A stretch of DNA of 64,000 nucleotides, taken from the NCBI RefSeq assembly GCF_000774145.1, contig NZ_KN322987.1, positions 498,756-562,755 of the forward strand, in the 5' to 3' direction. This document shows, piece by piece, positions 42,955-51,906 of this stretch. Each line of letters begins with the position of its first letter. The first letter of the stretch is position 1. The notes under the pieces are model-generated. The model saw only the letters and a program-made list of their open reading frames with translations. It searched no databases and was not told the origin of the DNA. The position numbers and the translations under genes were made by a program. This stretch comes from Pseudomonas mediterranea CFBP 5447. GTDB taxonomy: Bacteria > Pseudomonadota > Gammaproteobacteria > Pseudomonadales > Pseudomonadaceae.

Positions 42955-43050
42955 GGCTTCAGCCCCATTGAACAGGTCGCGACCGGCCGCAGCGGAACAC
43001 CAGCAGCGGCGGCCGGAGACAGGGTGGGTGAAGCCGTCAAACCGCCCCCC

Positions 43051-44538
43051 TCAATATCTGCCTGAGCCTTCGCGCAGGTGACTGCTGCCGTGCCCGGACG
43101 CATCTGCGTCGGTGCTGTCGACGGCCTGCTGCAAGTCGGCTCCCAGGGTATTTTCGTATTCCGGCTGCGCAACGCTCGCCTCATACAGCCTGCCGAGCAT
43201 GTCGATCGACAAGCCACTGACGTCGACCATCCATTGCGCCACCTGATCGGCGACTGCCGCGCCCTGCATGGCCTTGTGCAGGTCCGGCATCGCCACCAGC
43301 ATGCCGGGATGGCAACAACGCAGAAAATGCTCCAGTCCCGCGCCCCTTTCGACAAAGGGCGCAAACAGCATGCACACCAGTTGCGCCTCGTTGAGCCCCA
43401 GGCTCGTTTGCGCCTCGGCGGCGGCCTGGGCACGGCGCTCGGCGATGGCCGAAGGCGGGCCGAACAGCTCACGGGCCTGCTCGCAAACGTGTTCCGGCAG
43501 TTGTTTGCGGTGCATGATCATGATTGCCCGCTGCACGTAGTCCCCGTAGCCCGCCTCGTAGCTGCGCCCTTGCAGGCAAGCCGCCTGCAGGCCATGCAAA
43601 TGGGCCGACAGCAGCGGACTGAGGTATTCGTTTTCCGGCGCCGAGGCAATAAGGTCATCGGTCCGTACCCGCAGGAACTCACTGAACAGCAACCAGTTCA
43701 TTTCTTCGCAGCGATCGACGATGAGGTCATCGATGCCGATGTGCCCTACTCGCCGGCATGCCTCGAAATGACCCTCGGGCTTCCATGTGCCGAGGCGTTG
43801 CGGCCCATAGAAATGCCGGTAGAGATCGTCACCCAGGGTATCGAGCTGCGCAAAGAGATTGTCGAAAGTGCCGGTCGTCTCGATACCCAGGCCGACCTTG
43901 CGGGTCGCACGCCGCAGGCCCGCCATGAACTGCCTCTGCTGGCGTGGCGTATCGCTGCTGACCAGGGAATCCACTCCCGACTCCCAGCGCGCCATGTGGC
44001 GATAGAACTCCGCCATGGCCAGGTAACCGTCATCGCCAACCTCCAGAGGGCTGTCGACTGAGCGAAGATGGCCCAGGACCAGCATGTCCATGCGGTTGGA
44101 CTCATGCCCGGCCACTGACAAGGGCTGCCGGTGATTGAACGGCACCACTTCGCGGTCATCCGCCATCAGTAGCTCCACCCGGGGGTCGTCGTAGACGAAC
44201 AGCGCGCTGTAGCAGCGATGGATGTTTTCCAGGGTCGCCTGGGTGGTCTCACTCAGCCGCGGCGTGGCGACGCGCAGATCGAAGGTCACTGGATTCCTGC
44301 CGGCGATGCTCAATTGCGCGGCCCTCAGGGCCGTCAGCACGTAGAAACTGTCCCGGCTCCCGTTCATGACCGTCAGTACGCGGTAGTCACCAATCCGCTC
44401 AATGCCACCAGCGGCGACGATCAAACGCTGGATCAAAAGCTGCAACGCCGTACGCTCCGCACGGGAATAAAAACCCAACAGCCGTTGCAGTATCTGTTGA
44501 TACACGTGAATCATTGCCTGCTCATGAATTGCGCTCAT
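43051..44538 (-). CDS. Unrecognised 495-residue soluble protein
   Basis: I do not recognise a family. The protein has no signal peptide or membrane span and is helical, with an N-terminal part (IHVYQQILQRLLGFYSRAERTALQLLIQRLIVAAGG) followed by an alpha/beta-like stretch (YRVLTVMNGSRDSFYVLTALRAAQLSIAG, VELLMADDREVVPF) and a long helical C-terminal half rich in Glu, Arg and Leu. The tail (VDSTDADASGHGSSHLREGSGRY) looks disordered. ATG 44538 is preferred over ATG 44544 because AGGT lies eight bases before it. Upstream on the same strand is a 94-residue small gene, downstream a MocR-type regulator. A biosynthetic or signalling role tied to amines is possible from the regulator only. Confidence 0.75.
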   Translation of the reverse strand: MSAIHEQAMIHVYQQILQRLLGFYSRAERTALQLLIQRLIVAAGGIERIGDYRVLTVMNGSRDSFYVLTALRAAQLSIAGRNPVTFDLRVATPRLSETTQATLENIHRCYSALFVYDDPRVELLMADDREVVPFNHRQPLSVAGHESNRMDMLVLGHLRSVDSPLEVGDDGYLAMAEFYRHMARWESGVDSLVSSDTPRQQRQFMAGLRRATRKVGLGIETTGTFDNLFAQLDTLGDDLYRHFYGPQRLGTWKPEGHFEACRRVGHIGIDDLIVDRCEEMNWLLFSEFLRVRTDDLIASAPENEYLSPLLSAHLHGLQAACLQGRSYEAGYGDYVQRAIMIMHRKQLPEHVCEQARELFGPPSAIAERRAQAAAEAQTSLGLNEAQLVCMLFAPFVERGAGLEHFLRCCHPGMLVAMPDLHKAMQGAAVADQVAQWMVDVSGLSIDMLGRLYEASVAQPEYENTLGADLQQAVDSTDADASGHGSSHLREGSGRY

Positions 44539-44667
44539 AACCATTTACCTGGAAGTTCAAATATCAGTGTCGCGCCCACCCACGTGATCGCGCGACGTGT
44601 CGACTGGAATTCTTATTTCACTACTTCGAAGAGTATTAGCAATACGCTCGAGCTTTGCTCGCTGTAA

Positions 44668-44952
44668 TTATTTGACACATACATGGAGCATCGACCACCA
44701 CCCCTTTCGCCATGGCCTGGAAGCCGCAGATTCATTGGGCTCTACGCATTCCGCGATGCGTCCTAGGAGAATTCCGACAGCGTCCCACAGACAATGAGTA
44801 CGCAAAACAAAGAACTTGCCGAACTTTAATTGACCGCTTGCCTCATACAGGCTTTCCGATAATCGATAGAAGATTCTGCCTCCATTAACGCCTGAAGCCT
44901 CTTGAACAGACATTGACGGATCAAGCCTTTCTGGAAACATGTATTGAGCCAT
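44668..44952 (-). CDS. Small protein of unknown function, 94 residues
   Basis: Starting at ATG 44952 with AAGGAAG five bases upstream, the product begins MAQYMFPERLDPSMSVQEAS and ends WWSMLHVCVK. It contains two cysteines, several Trp near the C-terminus and a helical middle (LWDAVGILLGRIAECVE). Its base composition is clearly more AT-rich than the neighbours (many AT-ended codons), which suggests recent transfer or a fast-evolving gene. It is followed on the same strand, after about 130 bases, by the unrecognised 495-residue gene. I cannot assign a function. Confidence 0.6.
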   Translation of the reverse strand: MAQYMFPERLDPSMSVQEASGVNGGRIFYRLSESLYEASGQLKFGKFFVLRTHCLWDAVGILLGRIAECVEPNESAASRPWRKGWWSMLHVCVK

Positions 44953-45125
44953 GACTTCTTCCTTGAGCTGAAAACCAGCATTCAATTATCAGGACTTCAA
45001 TAATGATTAGAAGATACAGATTGCGGGCAAAAACCAGTTCAGTTGCCGACAGGGTAAACGGAGTCGTTGCGGACAGGCAGCCGGACACCCTCGCATTGTC
45101 GCTGGAGGACTGAAGCAGGAAAGGA

Positions 45126-45147
45126 AAAAAAGGCCCTATCAGGCCGG
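45126..45147 (-). terminator. Intrinsic terminator after the quinone-oxidoreductase-like gene
   Basis: Reading leftward: GGCC-TGATAG-GGCC followed by seven T. A second dyad GCGCAAGAG/CTCTTGCGC (45153-45161 and 45175-45183), a perfect 9-base stem, lies between it and the stop codon and may support termination or protect the mRNA end. Confidence 0.75.
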
Positions 45148-45193
45148 AGGCAGCGCAAGAGCCAGGGACAATGACTCTTGCGCAAGACAGGAA

Positions 45194-46219
45194 TCAGGCG
45201 GGGTCGACAACCTGAAGGGCAACGCGCTCACGGCACGGACATTCGTCCATGTAACGGTGAGCCTCGACAAACTCATTGAACGGAAAGACCCGGGTCTTGA
45301 GTGGTAACAGGACGCGGTCGGCAGTCAGTTGGTTGATATCACGCAGCGCCCGCTGCAGCGCCACCTGGTCCTGGATGATGCCCAGCTCCGGCTTGCCGGT
45401 GAAGTTACCGATGCAATGCACGAAGAACTGAATGTTCTTCTGGAACGCCGCGCAGGCCGGGAACGGTGTCTGGTTACCCCCTTGCAGGCCATACAGTACC
45501 AGGCTGCCTCGTGGCGCCAGGACATCGCCGAGCAGCGACATCTGTGGCCCGCCCAGGCCGTCGAACACCACGTCGACGCCACGATTGTCGGTGAGCTTGT
45601 TGATTTGCATCAGCAAGTCCTGCTCTTCCGTGACGATGACCTTCTCGGCCCCGAGGGACAACAGGTACTCGCGCTCGTCAGCGGTCTTGGTGGCCGCGAT
45701 CACCCGTACACCCAGCGCCTTGCCGAGCTGTACGAAGGAAGGGCCGGCACAATGGCTGGCATCGGTAACCAGGGCAAACTGCCCTGGCTTGACCCGCGCC
45801 AGGTCGACATAGGCGAAATACGCGACCAGCAGCGGCGTGTAGTGCACCGCGGCTTCGATCGGGCTCAACACATCGGGGTAGCGGGTCAGCGCGGTGCGCG
45901 GCAGCACAATGATCTCGCCGTACACCGGATAATCGTTCGCGCTTTGCGCGGGAAAGCTGGCGACCTTGTCGCCTACGACCAGATCGTCGACACCGTCGCC
46001 GACCGCCGTCACCACGCCGGCCATTTCATGGCCAAGGCCGGAAGGCAGACGGGCCTGGGACGGCGCCAGGTTCTGGCGCCACAGGGTGTCATGCCAACTG
46101 ATGCCGATCGCTTCGACACGGACCTGCACTTCTCCTGGCGCAGGAAGAGCCGCCGGCTGCTCTTCGCATTTGAGCACCTCGGCACCACCAAACTTGTGAA
46201 AACGGATCGTGCGGGACAT
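45194..46219 (-). CDS. Zinc-independent alcohol dehydrogenase/quinone oxidoreductase family (MDR) protein
   Basis: The product (341 residues from ATG 46219, with GAGG six bases before it) is an MDR-superfamily NADPH-dependent reductase. It shows the GroES-like half (LPSGLGHEMAGVVTAVGDGVDDLVVGDKVA) and a Rossmann half (KPGQFALVTDASHCAGPSFVQLGKALGVRVIAATKTADEREYLLSLGAEKVI). GHEMAG replaces GHE(A/F)xG and no structural four-cysteine zinc loop is present, which fits the quinone-oxidoreductase side of the superfamily. It lacks a clear substrate clue. It is divergent from a LysR gene, which is probably its activator, with a CTATTAATAG palindrome between them. Confidence 0.9.
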   Translation of the reverse strand: MSRTIRFHKFGGAEVLKCEEQPAALPAPGEVQVRVEAIGISWHDTLWRQNLAPSQARLPSGLGHEMAGVVTAVGDGVDDLVVGDKVASFPAQSANDYPVYGEIIVLPRTALTRYPDVLSPIEAAVHYTPLLVAYFAYVDLARVKPGQFALVTDASHCAGPSFVQLGKALGVRVIAATKTADEREYLLSLGAEKVIVTEEQDLLMQINKLTDNRGVDVVFDGLGGPQMSLLGDVLAPRGSLVLYGLQGGNQTPFPACAAFQKNIQFFVHCIGNFTGKPELGIIQDQVALQRALRDINQLTADRVLLPLKTRVFPFNEFVEAHRYMDECPCRERVALQVVDPA

Positions 46220-46290
46220 CGCAAACCTCGTCAAAGTAACCTCTAATGCCATGAACTCTATCCGGGCTTTGTAGCCAAGACCATCAGTGG

Positions 46291-46300
46291 CTATTAATAG
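46291..46300. promoter_or_regulatory. Palindrome CTATTAATAG in the LysR/oxidoreductase divergent region
   Basis: A perfect 10-base palindrome lies 72 bases before the oxidoreductase start and about 175 before the LysR start. This is a suitable place for a LysR recognition site controlling the divergent pair. It is short and its T/A content makes chance occurrence less unlikely than for longer dyads. Confidence 0.35.
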
Positions 46301-46475
46301 TCGACATGCCTGTCATTGATTCCGCAGCAAGAAAATCAATCAGCCCAGCAGGGCAAATCCTACAAAAATTCATTTAGCCAGTGCAGAGTACCAGCCTTTC
46401 CCCGTAAGATTCATGCCGGTCATTGTTCGCATATGGCCGCTCACGTCAAGCTCGCCGAATCTGCCAGGACCCCAG

Positions 46476-47390
46476 ATGAATCGCAATGACCTGCGTCGTG
46501 TCGACCTGAACCTGTTGATCGTATTCGAAACACTGATGCATGAACGCAGCGTGACCCGCGCCGCCGAGAAGCTGTTCCTCGGCCAGCCGGCCATCAGCGC
46601 CGCATTGTCGCGCCTGCGCAGCCTGTTCGATGACCCGCTGTTCGTGCGCACCGGCCGCAGCATGGAACCCTCGGCCCGGGCGATCGAAATCTTCGCCCTG
46701 CTCTCCCCGGCCCTGGATTCGATTTCCACGGCTGTCAGCCGCGCGGCGGAATTCGACCCGGCCACCAGCACCTCGGTGTTTCGCATCGGCCTGTCGGACG
46801 ACGCCGAATTCGCCCTGCTGCCGATGCTGCTCAAGCGCCTGCGTGCCGAAGCCCCTGGCATCGTGCTGGTGGTGCGTCGGGTCAACTACATCCTGATGCC
46901 GAGCCTGCTAGCGTCCGGCGAAATCTCCATCGGCGTCAGCTACACCGACGACCTGCCGGCCAACGCCAAGCGCAAGGTCCTGCGCCGCAGCTCGCCCAAG
47001 GTGCTGCGAGCCGACACCGCGCCGGGACAACTGACCCTGGACGAATTCTGCGCCCGCCCCCACGCCCTGGTGTCCTTCGCCGGCGACCTGAGCGGTTTCA
47101 TCGATGAAGAGCTGGAAAAACTCGGTCGCAAGCGCCATGTGGTATTGGCGGTGCCACAATTCAATGGCCTGAGCACCCTGCTGGCCGGCACCGACATCGT
47201 CGCCACCGTCCCCGACTACACTGCCGACGCACTGACCGCCGCCGGGGGTGTGCGCGCGGAAGATCCGCCGATCCCGGTGCGCAGCTTTGAATTGCACATG
47301 GCCTGGCGTGGGTCCCAGGACAATGACCCGGGGGAACGCTGGTTGCGGTCGCGGATTCAGATGTTCTTTGGCGATCCGGATAGTCTTTAG
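46476..47390 (+). CDS. LysR-family transcriptional regulator
   Basis: The product (304 residues from ATG 46476, MNRNDLRRVDLNLLIVFETLMHERSVTRAAEKLFLGQPAISAALSRLRSLFDDPLFVRTGRSM) has the LysR N-terminal winged helix. The leading RRVDLNLL pattern is seen in regulators like those of the nodD/LrhA-type side group. The C-terminal domain (about 95-300) binds the effector. An upstream in-frame ATG (46413) has no ribosome binding site. It is divergent from the MDR oxidoreductase gene, its likely target. Confidence 0.93.
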   Translation: MNRNDLRRVDLNLLIVFETLMHERSVTRAAEKLFLGQPAISAALSRLRSLFDDPLFVRTGRSMEPSARAIEIFALLSPALDSISTAVSRAAEFDPATSTSVFRIGLSDDAEFALLPMLLKRLRAEAPGIVLVVRRVNYILMPSLLASGEISIGVSYTDDLPANAKRKVLRRSSPKVLRADTAPGQLTLDEFCARPHALVSFAGDLSGFIDEELEKLGRKRHVVLAVPQFNGLSTLLAGTDIVATVPDYTADALTAAGGVRAEDPPIPVRSFELHMAWRGSQDNDPGERWLRSRIQMFFGDPDSL

Positions 47391-47598
47391 GCTTTGTCGG
47401 CAGGCTGTTTAACTGATCATCTCCGGCTTTTGATTGCACATGGGGATCATTCAGTGCTGAGGCCCAACAGCCCCTCCCCAAACTCCCCCGCTGCTGTTCG
47501 CAGCACTACGCAAGGGCGTTCTCACGCGCCTGCCAACGCAGCGAACGAGTGGAGTTCAGATCTACTGCCGCCTGGATGGACACCCATTCCAGCTCTGT

Positions 47599-47991
47599 TT
47601 ATCGCTCTACAGCGACGCATTTGATCTCCACGAGAAGGCCAGGGCGAGCCAGTTCAGCGACACCTATGCATGTCCAGGCACAGGTACTCCTGGGAAAGAC
47701 TTCATCTTTCACGCGTCTGAAAATTGGCATGTGGCGGTGCATATCGACGTGATAAGTTGTCATTTCGACGACATCTTCAAATCCGCAACCACCGGCTTCC
47801 AAGACGAGCCGGAGATTGTCCCATGCTGCCAAAAACTGCTGCTCAGGGTCTTCGATAACTGATAATTCCGGCGTCCGGCCTACCTGACCAGCGCAATAGA
47901 GCGTTTTTCCTACCTTTACAGCTGGCGCATAACCAGCACGCTCGCAGAGCAATTTCATGCCATCTGGAACAATGATCTGACGATCAGTCAT
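47599..47991 (-). CDS. Rid-family (YjgF/YER057c) protein
   Basis: The 130-residue trimeric-barrel protein has the family pattern: VGKTLYCAGQVG, QFLAAWDNLRLVLEAGGCGFEDVVEMTTYHVD and the closing GVAELARPGLLVEIKCVAV. Archetypal RidA uses an arginine (R105 in RidA numbering) in ARSCVEV to bind the enamine/imine; here the segment reads PRSTCAWTCIGVA, with the AWT variant of other Rid subgroups, so classic imine deaminase activity may be absent. It is the last gene of a leftward run with a SnoaL-like and an SDR gene. Confidence 0.88.
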   Translation of the reverse strand: MTDRQIIVPDGMKLLCERAGYAPAVKVGKTLYCAGQVGRTPELSVIEDPEQQFLAAWDNLRLVLEAGGCGFEDVVEMTTYHVDMHRHMPIFRRVKDEVFPRSTCAWTCIGVAELARPGLLVEIKCVAVER

Positions 47992-48060
47992 GATGTTGTG
48001 GAGCCCAAAATATAAACGGATACGAAGCTACCCCAGGTGCCAGAGCGTCGTCCAATCGGG

Positions 48061-48528
48061 TTACTCCCACTTTTCTTCGCCGGCCATCGGTACCCAATCT
48101 TTTAAAGGTGTGAGGAAATGCAGTTCAAAGCGACGTGACAGGAACGCCCACTTTCCGTCCCGCCGTTCAAACCTGTCGTGGTACAGCCCGCTGACTTGAA
48201 CCGGGCCTTTTTCAATGTCATGGAACAGGCAGTCCGCAGCCACCGTCCCTATCGCACTGTCACCGTTGATTTCGATCAACGGGTTGGCCATCCAGTGATG
48301 CATATGTGGCATCTGGCGCCAGCTGATTTGCGCCATCGCCAGGATTTCTTCACGATTCCCGGCTTGGCCGAAACCCGGAAGATCCAGTGTCGATTCTTCA
48401 TGCCAGATACCGCTCAGGAGCGATACGTCGATGCGGTCGAAGGCATTGGCGTAGGCGCTGATCAGCGATTCGATGGCGGCGCGACTTTCCAGGACGTCCA
48501 GTCGGGTGGTCAATTCTTCGATGTTCAT
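48061..48528 (-). CDS. SnoaL-like/NTF2-fold protein
   Basis: The product (155 residues from ATG 48528, AGGAACC five bases upstream) is a cone-shaped NTF2-like protein: MNIEELTTRLDVLESRAAIESLISAYANAFDRIDVSLLSGIWHEESTLDLPGFGQAGNREEILAMAQ. Related SnoaL_4 proteins act as small dehydratases, isomerases or cyclases. The conserved W42 and the H71 to H78 pair (QMPHMHHWMANPL) are candidate active-site residues. It lies between an SDR gene and a Rid gene, suggesting a pathway on an aromatic, steroid or polyketide-like compound. Confidence 0.88.
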   Translation of the reverse strand: MNIEELTTRLDVLESRAAIESLISAYANAFDRIDVSLLSGIWHEESTLDLPGFGQAGNREEILAMAQISWRQMPHMHHWMANPLIEINGDSAIGTVAADCLFHDIEKGPVQVSGLYHDRFERRDGKWAFLSRRFELHFLTPLKDWVPMAGEEKWE

Positions 48529-48566
48529 GATGAGGTTCCTGCTGAGGCTTTGCAAAAGCGACAAAG

Positions 48567-48586
48567 GCAGCCCTTGTCAGGGCTGC
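48567..48586. other. Hairpin between the SDR and SnoaL-like genes
   Basis: GCAGCCCT-N4-AGGGCTGC forms a perfect 8-base stem. A weak T-rich tract (CTTTGTCGCTTTT) follows on the leftward strand. It may reduce read-through from the SDR gene into the SnoaL-like gene or process the mRNA. Confidence 0.5.
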
Positions 48587-48605
48587 ACTACGGTTCAACA
48601 GGTGC

Positions 48606-49364
48606 TCAGATCTGCGACAGGCCGCCGTCGACCATCAACTCCACACCGTTCACATATTTCGCATCGGCCGACGCAAGGAACAGCGCCGACGAGGCGATTT
48701 CTTCAGGTTGCGCCATGTACCCCAGCGGAGTGATCTGCTCAACATGCTGGCGCAGCGCGGCAATATCGCTTTCGTTCATCTTCAAGCCGTTATCCATCAG
48801 AGGCGTTCGGGTGAAGCCAGGGCTCAGGACGTTCGCTCGAATTTTGCGACCTTTGAGTTCGTTGGCCCACGTCCTGGCGAAGGACCGCACCGCGGCCTTG
48901 GATGCGTTGTAGAGGCTCAGTCCTTCCATGCCATTGCTGGAACAGATCGAGGCCGTCAGCACGATCGAAGCGCCGTTTTTCAGCAACGGCATCAACGTCT
49001 GCACGGTGAAAAACACGCCCTTCACGTTAATGTCGAACATGTTGAAGTAAGCCGCCTCGGTGGTCTCGCCCAGCGGATTTTTTTCGCAGATACCCGCGTT
49101 GGCAAACACTGAGTCCAACTGTTCGTTGCGAGACTCGATCGTCGCCTTGAGCCTATCAAGATCAGCCTGGCGCGCTACATCGGAAACGACCGCGACTGCT
49201 CTATCGCCGAGCCTGGCCACCGCCGCTTCCAACGTGGTTGCCGAGCGCCCGGTGAGGTAAACGCGCTTGGCGCCCTCTGCAATCAAACCCTGCGCAATTG
49301 CAAACCCGATCCCGGTGGATGCCCCGGTGACGACGGCAACCTGATCAGCGAATTTACCTGACAT
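48606..49364 (-). CDS. Short-chain dehydrogenase/reductase
   Basis: The product (252 residues from ATG 49364, GAGGAG upstream) has TGASTGIG near residues 13-20, NAG near 88, the catalytic Ser in LTASICSSNG and YNASK, and ends VNGVELMVDGGLSQI, the classical SDR form. It would act on a hydroxyl or keto group using NAD(P). It heads a leftward group with a SnoaL-like and a Rid gene and is divergent from a DHA2 MFS gene. Substrate is not known. Confidence 0.93.
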   Translation of the reverse strand: MSGKFADQVAVVTGASTGIGFAIAQGLIAEGAKRVYLTGRSATTLEAAVARLGDRAVAVVSDVARQADLDRLKATIESRNEQLDSVFANAGICEKNPLGETTEAAYFNMFDINVKGVFFTVQTLMPLLKNGASIVLTASICSSNGMEGLSLYNASKAAVRSFARTWANELKGRKIRANVLSPGFTRTPLMDNGLKMNESDIAALRQHVEQITPLGYMAQPEEIASSALFLASADAKYVNGVELMVDGGLSQI

Positions 49365-49586
49365 ATCTGACTCCTCAGTCTCGATTGTGTGGCTCGACTG
49401 GAACCACAGAGTCGCCATTTTGCGAGGAGTCCGGCGGCGAGCGGCACTGCCATAAATGAACGTTGGCCGTTCAATTATGTGAGGCGTCAGCGAAGGTTTG
49501 ATCGCTTAGATTGGAGTCAGTTGGTTCAGAGCATGACCCGCAATCGAGAATATTCTGGAACCGAAGGGTTCCAGGAAGGAGACCTT

Positions 49587-51044
49587 ATGCCTCAGAAAGA
49601 AATCGCCCTCCCGGAACCGCGGCGCTGGTTGATGTTTGCCATCTTGTTGGTCGGTGCATTTTTACCGCCGCTGGATTTTTTCATCGTCAACGTAGCGCTG
49701 CCCTCGATTCAGCAATCGCTGGACACGGCTTCCTCTGCCGAACAGTTGATCATCTCTTCCTACGCGGCGCTTTATGCCGTGACATTGATCACCGGCGGAC
49801 GGCTGGGTGACATCTACGGCCGCATGAGAATGTTCTTCGTTGGCCTGATTGGCTTTGCCGTTGCCTCACTGATTTGCGGTGTCGCCGAGTCCCCCTGGGT
49901 GTTGATCGCCGGACGCTCGCTGCAAGGCGTGACGGCCGCCGTCATGGCGCCACAGGCACTCGCTTCAGTGCAGGCAATATTCCCAGAGTCCGAAAAGCCC
50001 TTGGCGCTGAGCCTGTATGGCGCGGTGTTTGGTCTGGCATCGGTAGTCGGCCAGGCACTTGGCGGAATATTGATATCGCTCAACCTGATGGATTTGGGCT
50101 GGCGGGCGATATTTCTAGTGAATTTACCGATTGCGTTGCTGGTCATTCTGATCGCCATTCCTGTGGTCAAGGAAACACGCGCGCAACAGACCAGCACGCT
50201 GGATCTGGGTGGAACGCTATTGTCCATGGTGACGCTTGCGGCGCTGATCATTCCGCTGATCGAAGGGCGTGAAGCGGGCTGGCCTTTGTGGGCCTGGCTA
50301 TCGCTTGCAGCGGTGCCGCTGCTGGCCTGGCTGTTCTGGCGCTACGAAGCCCGTTTGCATCAAGCGCAAGGCGTACCGTTGCTTGATCCTGCCGCACTGC
50401 GCGCGCCCGGGCTGGGTCGGGCTTTGCTCGTCGCGCTGACCTTTTACGCGATCGGCGTGTTCTTCCTGCTGTTCTCCATTTATCTACAGGGAGCGCTGCA
50501 CACGAGCCCACTCAATGCAGGCCTCATCTTCCTTCCTTTCGGCGCTGGATTTTTGCTGGGACCGCTTTCCACCCCTCAGTTCAGGCGTTTTCTGGGGGCG
50601 TACGTCAATCCGCTCGGCATGGGGCTTGAAGTGTTGGGATTCATTCTCTTGGCCTGGCTCGTGGCGCACACGCCGACGTCCGTCAGCCCCGCTGCGCTGC
50701 CCCTTGCCGTCATCCTCTTTCTGATCGGTTTTGGACAGGGGCTGGCACTCCCGACACTCATGCGAATGATCACAAGACGTGTGGCACCAAAGTATTCCGG
50801 CATGATTGCGGGCATCACCAGTTCCACTCTGCAAATCAGCACGTCACTGAGCGTGGCAATAATTGGTGGCATTTTCTACACCGTTTTGGGCACGGATACG
50901 GCCGCGACAGCCATCACCCACGCCTTCACCGTCTCCATTCTCTGCATCGCAGCATGCCTGGCGGTAGGCGCGGGACTGAGCCTGACCCTGGCGCGCCAAC
51001 CTGCTGCAGAGCCGCAAACGGCGGCCATGCGCCCAGCAGAGTGA
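49587..51044 (+). CDS. MFS transporter, DHA2 (EmrB/QacA) family
   Basis: The product (485 residues from ATG 49587, with GGAAGGAG at 49574-49581) has 14 predicted helices, the N-terminal DFFIVNVALPSIQ, motif A GRLGDIYGRMRMFFVG and motif C ASVVGQALGGILIS. It likely exports a drug or metabolite by proton exchange. It is divergent from the SDR gene and convergent with a LysR gene one base away, so it may serve the same pathway or its detoxification. Confidence 0.92.
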   Translation: MPQKEIALPEPRRWLMFAILLVGAFLPPLDFFIVNVALPSIQQSLDTASSAEQLIISSYAALYAVTLITGGRLGDIYGRMRMFFVGLIGFAVASLICGVAESPWVLIAGRSLQGVTAAVMAPQALASVQAIFPESEKPLALSLYGAVFGLASVVGQALGGILISLNLMDLGWRAIFLVNLPIALLVILIAIPVVKETRAQQTSTLDLGGTLLSMVTLAALIIPLIEGREAGWPLWAWLSLAAVPLLAWLFWRYEARLHQAQGVPLLDPAALRAPGLGRALLVALTFYAIGVFFLLFSIYLQGALHTSPLNAGLIFLPFGAGFLLGPLSTPQFRRFLGAYVNPLGMGLEVLGFILLAWLVAHTPTSVSPAALPLAVILFLIGFGQGLALPTLMRMITRRVAPKYSGMIAGITSSTLQISTSLSVAIIGGIFYTVLGTDTAATAITHAFTVSILCIAACLAVGAGLSLTLARQPAAEPQTAAMRPAE

Positions 51045-51045
51045 G

Positions 51046-51906
51046 TCAACCGCCTGCCTGGTTGCCGATCATGATGGATGCAAGGTCGGCAAGGGCACGA
51101 AGGCTGTCCATCTGACGCATGTCCTGGTGGTAGCCCATCCATATGTCGCGGCCCGGTGGCGGTTCGTGCGAATCAATCAACCGCAATGTCGGTAACCGGT
51201 CGCCCAGGGCACGGGGCAATACAGCGACGCCCTGCCCTTGCGCGCACATTTGCGCCTGGACTGTGCGGCTGCTACTGGTGAACACGGTACGGGCCAGAGG
51301 GTAACGCTGCTGCAGCCACTGCACATCGGGATAATGAGACTGGGCAACACTCATGGTAATCAAACCGACCCCTTCGCCCTGTGGCTCGGGGTCAGCAGAT
51401 CCAACCGCCGCGTATAACCCATAGTTTAGGGAGATCAGCTTGCGGTGCACGATATCGGGTTCGGTGAAAGGGACAATTCGAAACGCGATATCGGCGTCGC
51501 GACGAGCCAGGTCAAATAATCGATGCCCAGCGATAACCTCAGGCACGATCAGAGGGTAACGTCGCCCCAGTTCACTCAGGACCGGGGCCAGCACATAGCC
51601 GGCAAACCAGTCAGCGCAAGAAATGCGCAATACACCTTCTGGCTGTGCGCTGTCGCCCGCCAGTCGTCTTTCGATGGCCAACGCACTTTGCTCCATTTCC
51701 TGCGCCAGGCTGAGCAACTTCTCTCCGCTATCGGTCAGTACCAGACCTTGGGCGGTACGCAGGAAAATGGGCTGGCCGCTGGACTGTTCAAGCACCTGCA
51801 AGCGCCGCCCCACGGTCGGATGGCTGACACCCAACAGCTTGGCGGCAGCGCCCAATGATCCGCTGCGGGCAATCGCGAGGAAGACCCGCACATCACTCCA
51901 ATCCAT
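51046..51906 (-). CDS. LysR-family transcriptional regulator
   Basis: The 286-residue protein starts MDWSDVRVFLAIARSGSLGAAAKLLGVSHPTVGRRLQVLEQSSGQPIFLRTAQGL, the LysR winged-helix pattern with the short N-terminus of the group that binds as DWSDVR... The effector domain follows (residues 90-286). It is convergent with the MFS gene, sharing one base between stops, and may control that pump or its own upstream region. No dyad was found near its start. Confidence 0.92.
   Translation of the reverse strand: MDWSDVRVFLAIARSGSLGAAAKLLGVSHPTVGRRLQVLEQSSGQPIFLRTAQGLVLTDSGEKLLSLAQEMEQSALAIERRLAGDSAQPEGVLRISCADWFAGYVLAPVLSELGRRYPLIVPEVIAGHRLFDLARRDADIAFRIVPFTEPDIVHRKLISLNYGLYAAVGSADPEPQGEGVGLITMSVAQSHYPDVQWLQQRYPLARTVFTSSSRTVQAQMCAQGQGVAVLPRALGDRLPTLRLIDSHEPPPGRDIWMGYHQDMRQMDSLRALADLASIMIGNQAGG

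Noticed and set aside
42951..43472. 173-residue leftward frame rich in Arg, Pro and Cys within the 495-residue gene
   Set aside because: It is a frame-shifted reading of the 495-residue gene with shadow composition and no ribosome binding site.
44668..44952. DUF3077-type assignment for the 94-residue protein
   Set aside because: Only a short stretch (DAVGILLGRIAECVE) recalls that family and the usual N-terminal pattern is missing, so I left the protein unassigned.
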